Below, one piece after another: positions 50,823-59,611 of a stretch of DNA of 64,000 nucleotides (within the stretch, counting starts at the first letter, position 1; every line of letters begins with the position of its first letter). A program made the position numbers and the translations under genes. The stretch covers positions 2,466,001 to 2,530,000 of the forward strand of contig CP001769.1 in NCBI GenBank assembly GCA_000024525.1, in the 5' to 3' direction. The notes below the pieces were generated by a model that was not told the origin of the DNA, searched no databases, and worked only from the letters and a program-made list of their open reading frames with translations. Origin of the DNA: Spirosoma linguale DSM 74 (GTDB taxonomy: Bacteria; Bacteroidota; Bacteroidia; Cytophagales; Spirosomataceae).

Positions 50823-52997
50823 TTATTCATTAATGAACTTATCTATATGACTCATAACCTCAAAAGTCGAGTTTATAGTGGCTTCGTTGCTAGTTAGGTC
50901 TTTAAATGTGTCAAAGCTGAAAAGGCTCGAAAAGTCTATTTTCGTACTTTCATGTAATGACCTGATGCTACATTGGTATTCTTTAAACTCAAGGTTTTGA
51001 TCCAGGTCTAATTGTTCAAAATCAATTTCGTCAACCAATTCTTCCTGAGATAATTTGAACGCTGTTGCTTTTAAATTTCCATTTTTAGTTAACCAGAGTA
51101 TAATTTTATAAAAACTCATAGGCACCTGAATGCCTTTGAACACGGGATCTGAATCCTTAAATATAGGCCCGTTGAATACAGATATCCTGGCCATTTCGCC
51201 TTTTTCAACTTTTGCCCCACTCTCCAGAACTATTTTTTCTAAAAGGCCCCACAGGCCTTTTTTGCTACTCTGGTTGAGCTTAGCCACTTGAGGGCAAGCA
51301 TTTGTATACATACAGGTAAGATCGGCATTGCGCTTTGCATCGTCAGCTGTAGACCCCCAGTTTGCATCTTCCCGGCGGCTCATATGCCCCCGGTCAAAAC
51401 CACTTTTTTTATAATAGCTATCATCAAGCTGAATGTCAAAGCTAAGTCGGTTATCACGCAGCCAGATGTCTTTTCGTTCGGTATTGTCTAACCGCTGAGC
51501 AAGGTCTCCATTCACATTTATACCACTAAGGATAGGCATCATCCGGACAGCATGAAAAATAGTACTATAGTTATAGTATTTTAATACTGCGCTGTCTGTG
51601 CCGTTAATTTTGGCTATAAACTTTTTTATTTCGTTTTGTGGCTGAGGTAAAGGTATATCGAATCTGCTACCCAAAAATCTGGATTGATATCCTTTGCAAC
51701 CGGATAAATCTAGTGACTCCTCCAGCTTTTTAGTTTCTAAACTATCTACTTCCTCAATTGCAGTCAAAGTCGTTACTTTCTGTGCTGGCCGAGTGGGTGT
51801 ATTGTTTGAACCTTGATTTATATTAATAGTAAGGGTACCATTCTTTTCAATTAAAGAAGCCGGAAAGGAAATGTTCACATTGGCGCTGTTTGAGTTAAGT
51901 GCTTCCATATCAGAGTGGGGAGGTAAAGGGTTGACCGATTTTTCTGGTCCTAGCATTTGTTGACCTTCGATGATGGAAGTTTTGCTGCCAGGTCTTCTTT
52001 TTAGCCCGTTGGTTAGTGGAGTATCTGGAAAAGAACTAAATAGATCATTAAGAATGACACTGATCCGCATGCCTTCGTTGGCCTCCCATACAACCTGTGA
52101 CGCCTTAATTTTGCCGTTAATTTTAGGAATAACGTTTCCATCTTTATCGATGTAATCACCGGATGCATTTTTTTTGCCTATGCCCATGTGATGCAGGGCT
52201 ACGACCTGCCATTGATCATTAAATACCGGACTACCGCTACTACCTGGGGCGGTATCTGTTTTATACCATATAGATACTGGCGTGATTTTAACGAACAGGT
52301 TTTCGCGTATCGATAGCTGCATGTAATCCCCGTTCGGATGATGAATAATGTTTAAGGCCTCTTCTTCTTCATTACCTAATTTACCTAGGCCAGGATCAAG
52401 AAAAATATACCCTATATCCACTAATTTCACTTTGTTGTCCGTATCCATTGGGTTTACTGCTACAAAGCAGTAGTCCAATTCTTTACTTGCGTGATAAAAA
52501 ATGTCACTTCTGAGTTTGAAACAGGTAGATGTGCCGGGATTTCCTAGAGTATCTAGTTCATAAAAAAATTGTATTTCACTATCCGCTACATCATTGATCG
52601 ATGGAAAGACATGCCAATTTGTAAGCATTAATTGTTCAGATACCATAAAGCCAGTGGCGAAACCAACTGGTTTAATCCCTTTTTTTATGGCAATGCGACC
52701 AACTCTTCGTTTGGCGTCTCCTATCAATCCAATAAAGTTGCTATAAACGGAATCATTTTTACCAATAGCCCGCTCAAACGCGAAATCAACAGGTTCTCGC
52801 CCAACCTCTTCCAGCATTTCTTTTCGTTTCGCCAGATTCTCGTCTGTGCCTAAAATATTGCCTTTTGTAATTACCGGGGCAATATCCTGAACAAACGTAG
52901 CTTCGTTAAAATCGGACACGGCATCTCGCGTAGGCAGTGCTGCGATTACGTCATACCTATGTTCCGATTCTTTAAGTTGATCAACTGCTAGTAACAT
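50823..52997 (-). CDS. Trypsin-like protease fused to DNA/RNA non-specific endonuclease
   Basis: The 724-residue protein has no signal peptide. Residues about 60-110 form a helical lead-in (FERAIGKND...GLIGDAKRR). A trypsin-like domain follows with catalytic His129 (LTNWHVF), Asp175 (ELDYCFVA) and Ser254 (APGSSGSPVF). A low-complexity linker (about 340-430) leads to a C-terminal non-specific nuclease with the metal/His motif D535-RGH (FDRGHMSRRED) and downstream YTNACPQVAKLNQ. Both active sites look intact. An intracellular protease-nuclease suggests a toxin, defence effector or stress protein in which one activity controls the other. It is a single gene, more AT-rich than its neighbours, flanked by repeats and a recombinase remnant. 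Confidence 0.9.
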   Translation of the reverse strand: MLLAVDQLKESEHRYDVIAALPTRDAVSDFNEATFVQDIAPVITKGNILGTDENLAKRKEMLEEVGREPVDFAFERAIGKNDSVYSNFIGLIGDAKRRVGRIAIKKGIKPVGFATGFMVSEQLMLTNWHVFPSINDVADSEIQFFYELDTLGNPGTSTCFKLRSDIFYHASKELDYCFVAVNPMDTDNKVKLVDIGYIFLDPGLGKLGNEEEEALNIIHHPNGDYMQLSIRENLFVKITPVSIWYKTDTAPGSSGSPVFNDQWQVVALHHMGIGKKNASGDYIDKDGNVIPKINGKIKASQVVWEANEGMRISVILNDLFSSFPDTPLTNGLKRRPGSKTSIIEGQQMLGPEKSVNPLPPHSDMEALNSNSANVNISFPASLIEKNGTLTININQGSNNTPTRPAQKVTTLTAIEEVDSLETKKLEESLDLSGCKGYQSRFLGSRFDIPLPQPQNEIKKFIAKINGTDSAVLKYYNYSTIFHAVRMMPILSGINVNGDLAQRLDNTERKDIWLRDNRLSFDIQLDDSYYKKSGFDRGHMSRREDANWGSTADDAKRNADLTCMYTNACPQVAKLNQSSKKGLWGLLEKIVLESGAKVEKGEMARISVFNGPIFKDSDPVFKGIQVPMSFYKIILWLTKNGNLKATAFKLSQEELVDEIDFEQLDLDQNLEFKEYQCSIRSLHESTKIDFSSLFSFDTFKDLTSNEATINSTFEVMSHIDKFINE

Positions 52998-53080
52998 CCT
53001 TACTTATGTGTTGAAATGGGTAAAGATAGCGGGAAGAGATACCGTTCTCAACGGGGTTTTTACGGTATTTGCTTGATACC

Positions 53081-53152
53081 ACCCATTCTAAAAGCATATA
53101 AATGAATACTCCTCCTTGAGACGGAGGAGCGTTTTAGAAGACGGTTATTCTC
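53081..53152 (+). repeat. Dispersed intergenic repeat, copy 9
   Basis: Reads ACCCATTCTAAAAGCATATA, AATGAATACTCCTCCTTGAG, ACGGAGGAGCGTTTTAGAAG. This copy has an extra tight hairpin CTCCTCC/GGAGGAG. It lies 84 bp upstream of the protease-nuclease start. Confidence 0.6.
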
Positions 53153-53209
53153 CAATAATTGTTCAATATAGTTTGTAACGTACGAACAATGTCGTTCCTG
53201 AATCATTCG

Positions 53210-53287
53210 TTAAGTTCCATCTTGTCGGGCTACGTACCGATAAACTGTCGCACGGCTGATGGGTACTCCTTGACCAATCTCCACAAT
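53210..53287 (-). pseudogene. C-terminal remnant of a serine recombinase (resolvase HTH)
   Basis: The minus-strand frame IVEIGQGVPISRATVYRYVA, RQDGT, stop matches the DNA-binding helix-turn-helix that ends resolvases and invertases (GVSRATVYRYL). The catalytic domain is missing. It sits 213 bp upstream of the protease-nuclease gene in the 569-bp gap to the next gene; the rest of that gap (53341-53566) has no recognised feature. Confidence 0.65.
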
Positions 53288-53566
53288 CGAATTCAGGCTA
53301 TGGGCATATAGGGTATTGTCCGCACGGCATACCATACCTATTGAAGGGGAAAGGGAATAAAAGTTGACGCCAAAGAAAGCCAGCTTTTTGGTTTAGGTTG
53401 TCAAACGGTTAGGTCAAGGTCGGACCGAATAGCCGCCCCACACACGCTTTCACAATTCAATGCCCCTTTTTTCTTATTAAGACCGGGGGTTTTCCGTTTC
53501 GTCGCCGAAAGGTTTTAGCTACCAGTCGAATGAGCCAATTTTGAGCTGAAAACAACAAGTAAGCTC

Positions 53567-54385
53567 ATGAAATCTCGTTTTGCCCTTCTGCTCCTGGCGG
53601 GTTTGATGCCCGCGACTTCAGCTTTAGCCCAGGAGTATCGCCATGCTGTTGGCATTTCAGTAGGTACCTTTAACCTCCAGTCGCTGGATAAGCAGGCCTC
53701 CCCCCTTCGTTATTCGGGCAGCATCAGACCCCATTTTGGGCTGGCTTACCGCCATATGGGGGAAAATTCCCGGTTCAGTCTCCGGCTTTCCGGTGGCACA
53801 GGCAGCATGAATCCCGAGCGCTTTGGTGCCAGGACCTTTTCAACCACCTTTCCCGACGGGAAACCGTTTAGTTATCAGGTGTCTTCGGAGCTTTATAACG
53901 CCACTTTGGAAGCGGATTACCTGCAACGGGTCAGTTCACCCGATAACGCCCATTCAGCAGTTTGGGTAGGTGGCGCTTTCCAGGAATCCGCCTGGTACGC
54001 CAGTGAAGTCGCCAATTTCCCCTGGCTCGTTAACTCCGCTACGTTTTCTCCCGTTGTCCAGCTTGATCATACGTTTACTTCCCGGCACAGTTTTACCATT
54101 CGGGTGGACATGGCTCTGATCGGGCTTATCACCCGGGCCATTTACGCCAACTTTCCCAAATCGACTTCAGATAACAACGTCAGCGCTTTTTTTCGTCAGG
54201 GAACCCGGACGGAACTGGCAGGCAAACTGAAAAATGTAAACCTGCAGGTGGGTTATTCCTATCGGCTTAGTCCCCGGATGAATGTGGGGGCAGGTTACCG
54301 GGTGCGGTATTTCTCCTACCCGTCTCCTGAAAAGATTCGTGCTGTTAGCAGTACGCTATACCTCGACAGTGAATTTCGTTTTTAA
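53567..54385 (+). CDS. Outer-membrane beta-barrel protein
   Basis: The 272-residue protein has a signal peptide (MPATSALA-QEY) and alternating strands (FSLRLSGGTGS, HSFTIRVDMALIG, NLQVGYSYRLSPRMNVGAGY) ending YLDSEFRF with a terminal phenylalanine. It resembles small OmpW/Omp-beta-barrel proteins. It is followed after 26 bp by an S41 peptidase and then by a LytS/LytR pair, all likely one operon. Confidence 0.82.
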   Translation: MKSRFALLLLAGLMPATSALAQEYRHAVGISVGTFNLQSLDKQASPLRYSGSIRPHFGLAYRHMGENSRFSLRLSGGTGSMNPERFGARTFSTTFPDGKPFSYQVSSELYNATLEADYLQRVSSPDNAHSAVWVGGAFQESAWYASEVANFPWLVNSATFSPVVQLDHTFTSRHSFTIRVDMALIGLITRAIYANFPKSTSDNNVSAFFRQGTRTELAGKLKNVNLQVGYSYRLSPRMNVGAGYRVRYFSYPSPEKIRAVSSTLYLDSEFRF

Positions 54386-54411
54386 CACCTCATTCTAAAC
54401 CACGCTAACTC

Positions 54412-55437
54412 ATGAAACGACTACGTTTACCGCTCCTTTTGCTTTTTGTTCTCAACCTAATGGCCTGCTCGTCCCAGTTACTGGGTCCTCAGGTAACCAG
54501 CAACCCAGTTAGCAATTTTGAACACCTTTGGCAGGAATACGACCGGCTGTACGGGCCGATGGACGCTAAAAAAATTGACTGGAAACAGGTCTATACCCAA
54601 TTCAGGCCCCAGGTCAGCAACCAGATGACGGACGCCGAACTGTATGCCGTTATGACCAACATGCTGGATGTGCTTGACGATAACCATGTCTACCTGCGCC
54701 CTGTTGCCTCGACCCGTCTGCCCTGGTATACCGGGGGTATTCTGGGCCGTACGCCGGTGAGGGATTATGACGAAACGGTCGTCAAAAACTACCTGACCGA
54801 GAGCCGCACGATTACCCATGAATTTGACTGCGGAAAGCTACCGGGTAATGTGGGCTATATCCTGCAAAAAGGCTTTGAGAATGATTATTCAACCTATGAG
54901 AAAACCATGGACTCAGTCCTGACTTACATGAACGACACCAGGGGACTTATCATTGACCTCCGTAATAACGGTGGAGGTGAGGACCGGGTGGCCCAGTATA
55001 TCGCCAACCGCTTTGCTTCACAACGGAGCCTTTCGTTTACGGCCCGGCTGCGAAACGGTCCCAACTACAGCGACCTGGGACCAGCACTACGCTTTTATAC
55101 TGAACCAGCCGGGCGCTTTCAATACCTTAAACCGGTTGTGGTGCTGACCAATCGCTCCTCGTTTAGTTCGGCTGAAACCTTTCTGCTGGCGATGTTGCAG
55201 AATAAACAGGTTGTCCAGGTGGGGGATGTGACCGGCGGAGCCTTATCCGATGCCATTAGCCGTGAATTGCCTAACGGCTGGCTTTTCCGAGTCTCCATCG
55301 CCGATGTAAGGGATGCATCCGGGCGAAACCTGGAGGGTCTCGGCATTGAGCCAACCTATAGAGTTAACAACCAGCCGGACGAACTAAAAGCCGGGCAGGA
55401 CAAGGCTCTCCAGAAGGCTATTAGTCTGCTTTTATAG
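54412..55437 (+). CDS. S41-family peptidase lipoprotein
   Basis: The 341-residue protein has a lipoprotein signal with lipobox LMAC (Cys19). The S41 core is clear: GLIIDLRNNGGGEDRVAQY, VVLTNRSSFSSAETFLLAML with the nucleophile serine, and GDVTGGALSDAISREL. There is no PDZ domain, so it is of the short tricorn/IRBP-like class. It should be a membrane-anchored periplasmic protease. In-operon position between a barrel and a two-component system suggests an envelope signalling role. Confidence 0.9.
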   Translation: MKRLRLPLLLLFVLNLMACSSQLLGPQVTSNPVSNFEHLWQEYDRLYGPMDAKKIDWKQVYTQFRPQVSNQMTDAELYAVMTNMLDVLDDNHVYLRPVASTRLPWYTGGILGRTPVRDYDETVVKNYLTESRTITHEFDCGKLPGNVGYILQKGFENDYSTYEKTMDSVLTYMNDTRGLIIDLRNNGGGEDRVAQYIANRFASQRSLSFTARLRNGPNYSDLGPALRFYTEPAGRFQYLKPVVVLTNRSSFSSAETFLLAMLQNKQVVQVGDVTGGALSDAISRELPNGWLFRVSIADVRDASGRNLEGLGIEPTYRVNNQPDELKAGQDKALQKAISLLL

Positions 55438-55458
55438 GGCCAAAACTGCCCTTAGGTT

Positions 55459-56547
55459 ATGATTGCTTCCCCGCGTAAAGACCCGTATTTTGCAGGCGCT
55501 AGACTGGAGGCTATGCAAAAACTACACGACCGCTGGTTTCGGATGCTGGGTATCCCGCTGCTGTCGTTTTTTGGCGACTGGATTTTCTATGATGAAATCA
55601 ACCGACAGCATGGGCAGTCGTTCTGGCTGGATTATCTCATCAGTCTGATTGAGGTTTCGCTGCTGTGGACACTGGTGCGGGTCGTGATCATCAAAGCCCG
55701 AAAACGTTATCCTGACCTCAAACAAACGCGCCAGCGCATTCTGTATCAGGCAGGATGGTTTCTGGTCATTACCGGTATATACCGGGTTTGTACCAGCCTG
55801 TTATACGATGTTACGTTCTTCTGGGGGTACCACTATACCCCCCTGCGGTACGTGTATAACATCGCCGTCGGGTTTTTCTGCGCCCTGCCAGTGGCCGCTA
55901 TCTACGAAGGGATTTACCTGTACCGGCAATGGATGGTGACCTATTTCGAAGCCGAGGAATTGAAGAAGCGTAACCTGCAAACCCAGTTGGAATCCTTAAA
56001 GGAACAGGTGAAACCCCACTTTCTGTTCAATTGCCTCAACACGTTACAGGCCCTGGTCATTGAAGAAGAAAAACAACGGACGCTGGACTTTATCACTGAT
56101 CTGGCTCAGGTATACCGATATCTGCTACAGAGCAATCATCAATCGCTTATTTCGCTGCACAAGGAGCTGGAGTTTATCCGGGCGTTCGTGGAATTATTAC
56201 AACATCGTTTCGAAGGTGGATTCCGCCTGGAGATTGACATTCCTGAACATTACCTCGACCATCAGTTGCCCCCGTTAACCTTGCAGATACTGGTGGAAAA
56301 TGCCGTTAAGCATAATCGGATATCGGTTGCACACCCGCTGACAATCAAACTCTATAGCGATTCCACCGGTAACCTGGTTGTGGTTAACAACCGGCAGCCA
56401 AAACGAACACGAGTAGCTTCCAACGGAACCGGACTGGCCAATATATCGGCAAAATATCGCCTGCTGAATCAGTCAGATATTATCATTTATGAAAGTAACA
56501 CCCATTTTCAGGTATCCATCCCGCTGCTTAAACCAGTTCTCCTATGA
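55459..56547 (+). CDS. LytS-type sensor histidine kinase
   Basis: The 362-residue protein has four membrane helices (about 28-46, 58-78, 95-118, 135-156), a short coiled coil, the His-kinase domain of the LytS type (VKPHFLFNCLNTLQALV, with the phosphoacceptor His) and a HATPase N box (LQILVENAVKHNRI) and G box (NGTGLANISAKYRL). It overlaps the regulator gene by 4 bp. The start could be ATG 55459 or 55513; I keep the first. The sensed signal is unknown. Confidence 0.92.
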   Translation: MIASPRKDPYFAGARLEAMQKLHDRWFRMLGIPLLSFFGDWIFYDEINRQHGQSFWLDYLISLIEVSLLWTLVRVVIIKARKRYPDLKQTRQRILYQAGWFLVITGIYRVCTSLLYDVTFFWGYHYTPLRYVYNIAVGFFCALPVAAIYEGIYLYRQWMVTYFEAEELKKRNLQTQLESLKEQVKPHFLFNCLNTLQALVIEEEKQRTLDFITDLAQVYRYLLQSNHQSLISLHKELEFIRAFVELLQHRFEGGFRLEIDIPEHYLDHQLPPLTLQILVENAVKHNRISVAHPLTIKLYSDSTGNLVVVNNRQPKRTRVASNGTGLANISAKYRLLNQSDIIIYESNTHFQVSIPLLKPVLL

Positions 56548-57323
56548 ATGTGTTAATCATTGAAGATGAACCGGCTGCCGCCCGTCAGCTTCAGCGACTG
56601 GTATCCGAACAAGCCACTGCCATCCAGGTAGTCGGTGTACTCGACAGCATTGAGTCGGCCGTCGACTGGTTCACCCGACACCCACATCCTGATTTACTGC
56701 TTCTGGACATTGAACTGTCTGATGGGCAAAGTTTCGATATTTTCACGCAGGTAACCGTTACCTGTCCGGTCATCTTTACGACCGCCTATGACGAGTATGC
56801 CCTGCGGGCCTTCGAGCTCAACAGCATCGATTATTTATTAAAGCCTATTAATCCGGTGGCTCTTCAGCGGGCGCTTGAAAAGTTTGGCCAACTAAAGCAG
56901 ACGTACGGGGAAAAATTTTCGACCTCACGACTCGAACAACTGATTCGAGACCTTTCCCAGCCATCTTCCGTGGTTACCCCTTCCTATCGGGAGCGGTTTC
57001 TGGTGCGGCTGGGCCAACGCCTGCTGCCCATTGAGGCAACCGACATCGCCTATTTCTACACCCATAATAAGTTAAGCCTATTAAAAACCCGTGATGACCG
57101 GCAATACACGGTCGATTACTCCCTGGATGAACTCGAACAAAGTCTTAACCCCAGGCAGTTTTATCGGGCAAACCGACAGTTCATAATCAGCCACAAAGCC
57201 GTTGAAAAGGTCCATCTGTATTTCACCAGTAAATTGAAGCTGAGCTTACAGCCACCAATTGAGGAAGAGGTAATTGTCAGTAAAGAGCGGGCAGGAGCGT
57301 TGCGTAAATGGCTGGGCGAGTAA
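56544..57323 (+). CDS. LytTR-family response regulator
   Basis: The 259-residue protein has an N-terminal receiver (VLIIEDEPAAARQL, LLLDIELSDG, FTTAYDEYALRAFELNSIDY, LLKPINP) and a C-terminal LytTR domain (about 150-255: RFLVRLGQRLLPI, FYRANRQFIISHKAVEKVHL, EVIVSKERAGALRKWLG). It should be phosphorylated by the overlapping LytS gene product and bind direct-repeat sites. This is the only intact LytS/LytR pair in the window; two others are broken. Confidence 0.93.
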   Translation: MNVLIIEDEPAAARQLQRLVSEQATAIQVVGVLDSIESAVDWFTRHPHPDLLLLDIELSDGQSFDIFTQVTVTCPVIFTTAYDEYALRAFELNSIDYLLKPINPVALQRALEKFGQLKQTYGEKFSTSRLEQLIRDLSQPSSVVTPSYRERFLVRLGQRLLPIEATDIAYFYTHNKLSLLKTRDDRQYTVDYSLDELEQSLNPRQFYRANRQFIISHKAVEKVHLYFTSKLKLSLQPPIEEEVIVSKERAGALRKWLGE

Positions 57324-57561
57324 TCATCCGAAGTATAACCAGGCAAGCCTTTGCAACGGCTGTAGGTACTCAAGAGAAGTTGGATCAATGGGGTCACCTT
57401 ATTGGGATTATTCCCTGGCAAAGCAGTTCCCCCTGAGTGTAAAGCGGCTCAGCGGTAATTATTGGGCAGTACCCGTTTATTTATAGGATGACGATGAGAT
57501 AGTTACTCGGCATAGAATTGATTGTCCATAGTCCTACAACAACGGTCCGTAAAGGAGTTGT

Positions 57562-57650
57562 CAGTTGAAGCGTCCGTTCAAAGACGCGCGGACATGTAAA
57601 TTCCTTCGTCTCAATTATGAGCGAATTGTGCGAATCTTGATTTTTGGTAG
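57562..57650 (+). repeat. Dispersed intergenic repeat, copy 10 (diverged)
   Basis: Reads AAATTCCTTCGTCTCAATTA, TGAGCGAATTGTGCGAATC, preceded by a separate short palindrome (GCGTCC...GGAC). It lies upstream of the methyltransferase start. The 364-bp gap from 57324 has no other feature. Confidence 0.5.
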
Positions 57651-57687
57651 ATTGACGAGCCTAAAATCCTTTACACCTTTTATCTTA

Positions 57688-58368
57688 ATGAAACTCCAAG
57701 AAATAGTCCCCTGGGGGCGTACGCTAGAAGAATACGTACGCATGTTTGCTCTAACCCCAAAAGATCTTACTAGTAAGATTTTAGGGGTAGGCGATGGGCC
57801 CGCTAGCTTTAACGCAGAGATGACAGCGATGAATGGCCAAGTCATCTCTATTGATCCCGTTTATGCCTTTTCTGCTCAGCAGATTGAGCAACGCGTCCAG
57901 CAGACCTATCCTGCGATTGTTGACCAAATCCGTGTAACGGCCGATGGCTATCGATGGGATCAGTTCAAAGATGCATATGAGTTAGGTCAGTATCGATTGA
58001 CAGCCATGAAGCGGTTCCTGAGTGATTACCCAACAGGAAAGCAGCAGGGACGCTACTTGGCGAATCAACTGCCCACTCTACCCTTTGCTGACCGGTTCTT
58101 TGACCTGAGTGTATGCTCTCATCTGCTGTTTCTCTACAGTAAACACTTATCCGAGCAGGTACACTACGATTCCATTAAGGAGTTAGTACGGGTCTCCAAC
58201 GAAGTACGCATATTCCCTCTCCAGACTTTGGAAGGTGAACAATCGCCCTACTTAGATTCAATCGTAAAGGCACTCACCGATGAGTCGATTCAAGTTGATC
58301 GGGTGCCTGTTGCTTATGAATTTCAGCGGGGGGCTAATGAAATGCTACGCATCCGATTTGCAGACTAA
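57688..58368 (+). CDS. SAM-dependent methyltransferase-like protein
   Basis: The start is set at ATG 57688 (MKLQEIVPWGRTLEEYVRMF); the frame from 57565 reads through a repeat. The 226-residue protein has a Rossmann-like motif I (KILGVGDGPASFNAEM), an acidic position in VISIDPVYAFS, and the motif IV/V region FADRFFDLSVCSHLLFLY followed by ELVRVSNEVRIFPLQ. Substrate unknown. It is transcribed alone. Confidence 0.82.
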   Translation: MKLQEIVPWGRTLEEYVRMFALTPKDLTSKILGVGDGPASFNAEMTAMNGQVISIDPVYAFSAQQIEQRVQQTYPAIVDQIRVTADGYRWDQFKDAYELGQYRLTAMKRFLSDYPTGKQQGRYLANQLPTLPFADRFFDLSVCSHLLFLYSKHLSEQVHYDSIKELVRVSNEVRIFPLQTLEGEQSPYLDSIVKALTDESIQVDRVPVAYEFQRGANEMLRIRFAD

Positions 58369-58447
58369 GATCATCTTTCCTTATCCAACAAAAGACCAAT
58401 CTAATTGCTGAAAGAAACCTACAGGCATCGTGCGTAAGAAACGCCCT

Positions 58448-58550
58448 ATTAAAGAAGCAGATACCTGAAAGCCGCTTCGTCTCAGGGAGGAGGTTTTTTT
58501 GAGACACCGATTTTTTACTATATGTTCGACGCTATCAGTCACGTAAGCAG
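58448..58550 (+). repeat. Dispersed intergenic repeat, copy 11 (long form)
   Basis: Reads AGCAGATACCTGAAAGCCGC, TTCGTCTCAGGGAGGAGGTT, TTTTTGAGACACCGATTTTT, then GACGCTATCAGTCACGTAAG. The GTCTCA/TGAGAC pair is perfect and the tail matches copies 3 and 4. It fills the gap between the methyltransferase and the Crp-like gene; the remaining bases to 58691 show nothing else. Confidence 0.7.
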
Positions 58551-58691
58551 CAGCAAACGCCTTTTGAGTTTCAAAAAACAATCGAACCATTCTCGGGAAC
58601 TAAGCAATGCATTGGCTTTAGGATGCTGATTTCGGGTAATAATTGATAAATTGGACTATAAAATCAACGGCAGATAAGACCTTGACGGATT

Positions 58692-59288
58692 ATGCATCAG
58701 GATTGGGTTGCTATGCGGATGGCATTTAACCAGTTAGTGCCCATTTCTGATGAGGTATGGGAGGCTGTGCTCGCCATTGCTCACCCAACCACCTACAAAA
58801 AGAAACGCATTCTGCTGGAACCGGGCCAGGTCTGCGACCGGATGCAGTTTATTCACCAGGGGGCCATACGGTCATATCGTATTCTGGAAGGGGTGGACAT
58901 TACGTACTTTTTTTTCTTCCCCGATTCGTTTGCCTTTGCTACGGACTTTGCCAGTTTCAAAACCGATTTACCCTCTCACTATTACCTCGAGTGTATTGAC
59001 GACTGCCAGGTAACAACGTTCTACCGCTCTGACATTTACGATTTATACGAACGATATCCGCAAATGCAAAAATTCGGTCGGTTAATGGCTGAATATGCGT
59101 ACCTGATGATGGATCGCCGGATGAGTCACTTTCAGTTTCATAACCTGGAAACCCGTTATCTAGCTTTGTTAGAGGAGGAACCAGCCTTGCTCCAGCGAGT
59201 GCCTCAGCAATTGATCGCTACTTATTTAGGCGTAACACCCGAGAGTTTAAGCCGGGTCAAACAACAAGTTGCCCGCCTGAAAAAATAG
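58692..59288 (+). CDS. Crp/Fnr-family transcriptional regulator
   Basis: The 198-residue protein has a cyclic-nucleotide-binding-like N-terminal domain (RILLEPGQVCDRMQFIHQG, RSYRILEGVDITYFFFF) and a C-terminal helix-turn-helix (QQLIATYLGVTPESLSRVK). It lacks the Fnr cysteines. Such short Crp-like proteins are abundant in Cytophagales and mostly uncharacterised. The two small genes that follow in the same direction may be its targets. Confidence 0.9.
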   Translation: MHQDWVAMRMAFNQLVPISDEVWEAVLAIAHPTTYKKKRILLEPGQVCDRMQFIHQGAIRSYRILEGVDITYFFFFPDSFAFATDFASFKTDLPSHYYLECIDDCQVTTFYRSDIYDLYERYPQMQKFGRLMAEYAYLMMDRRMSHFQFHNLETRYLALLEEEPALLQRVPQQLIATYLGVTPESLSRVKQQVARLKK

Positions 59289-59377
59289 GCCATTCCGCTT
59301 CTTAACATACATCAATGCACTGGCTTTTGGGGCTTTTTACATTTGTATCAGTCATGAACAAAAACTGATTCAAACCC

Positions 59378-59599
59378 ATGAAAACTCTCCAACTCCGCAA
59401 ACTGGTCCGGTGGATTCACCTGCTCGGTGCAGCCGCTATCGGCACCTATGTATACGCTCCCTGGCATACCCTTACCTGGTTTACTCTCCTGATGCAGATC
59501 ATGGTTATACCCAGTTTGAGCTTAACCGGCCTCTGGCTGTGGAAAGGCCACCTATTGCGTCGGAAAACCGCTGCACGTTCATTACCTTTTCACCCCTAA
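59378..59599 (+). CDS. Small two-helix membrane protein
   Basis: The 73-residue protein has hydrophobic helices at about 11-28 and 32-56 and a basic tail. It lies 89 bp after the Crp-like gene and 12 bp before the SnoaL-like gene, so it is probably co-transcribed with the latter. No family recognised. Confidence 0.68.
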   Translation: MKTLQLRKLVRWIHLLGAAAIGTYVYAPWHTLTWFTLLMQIMVIPSLSLTGLWLWKGHLLRRKTAARSLPFHP

Positions 59600-59611
59600 A
59601 CGCCTGAAACC

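Noticed and set aside
31915..58550. CRISPR interpretation of the dispersed repeats
   Set aside because: Copies are kilobases apart, diverged, and not separated by uniform spacers; no cas genes are present.
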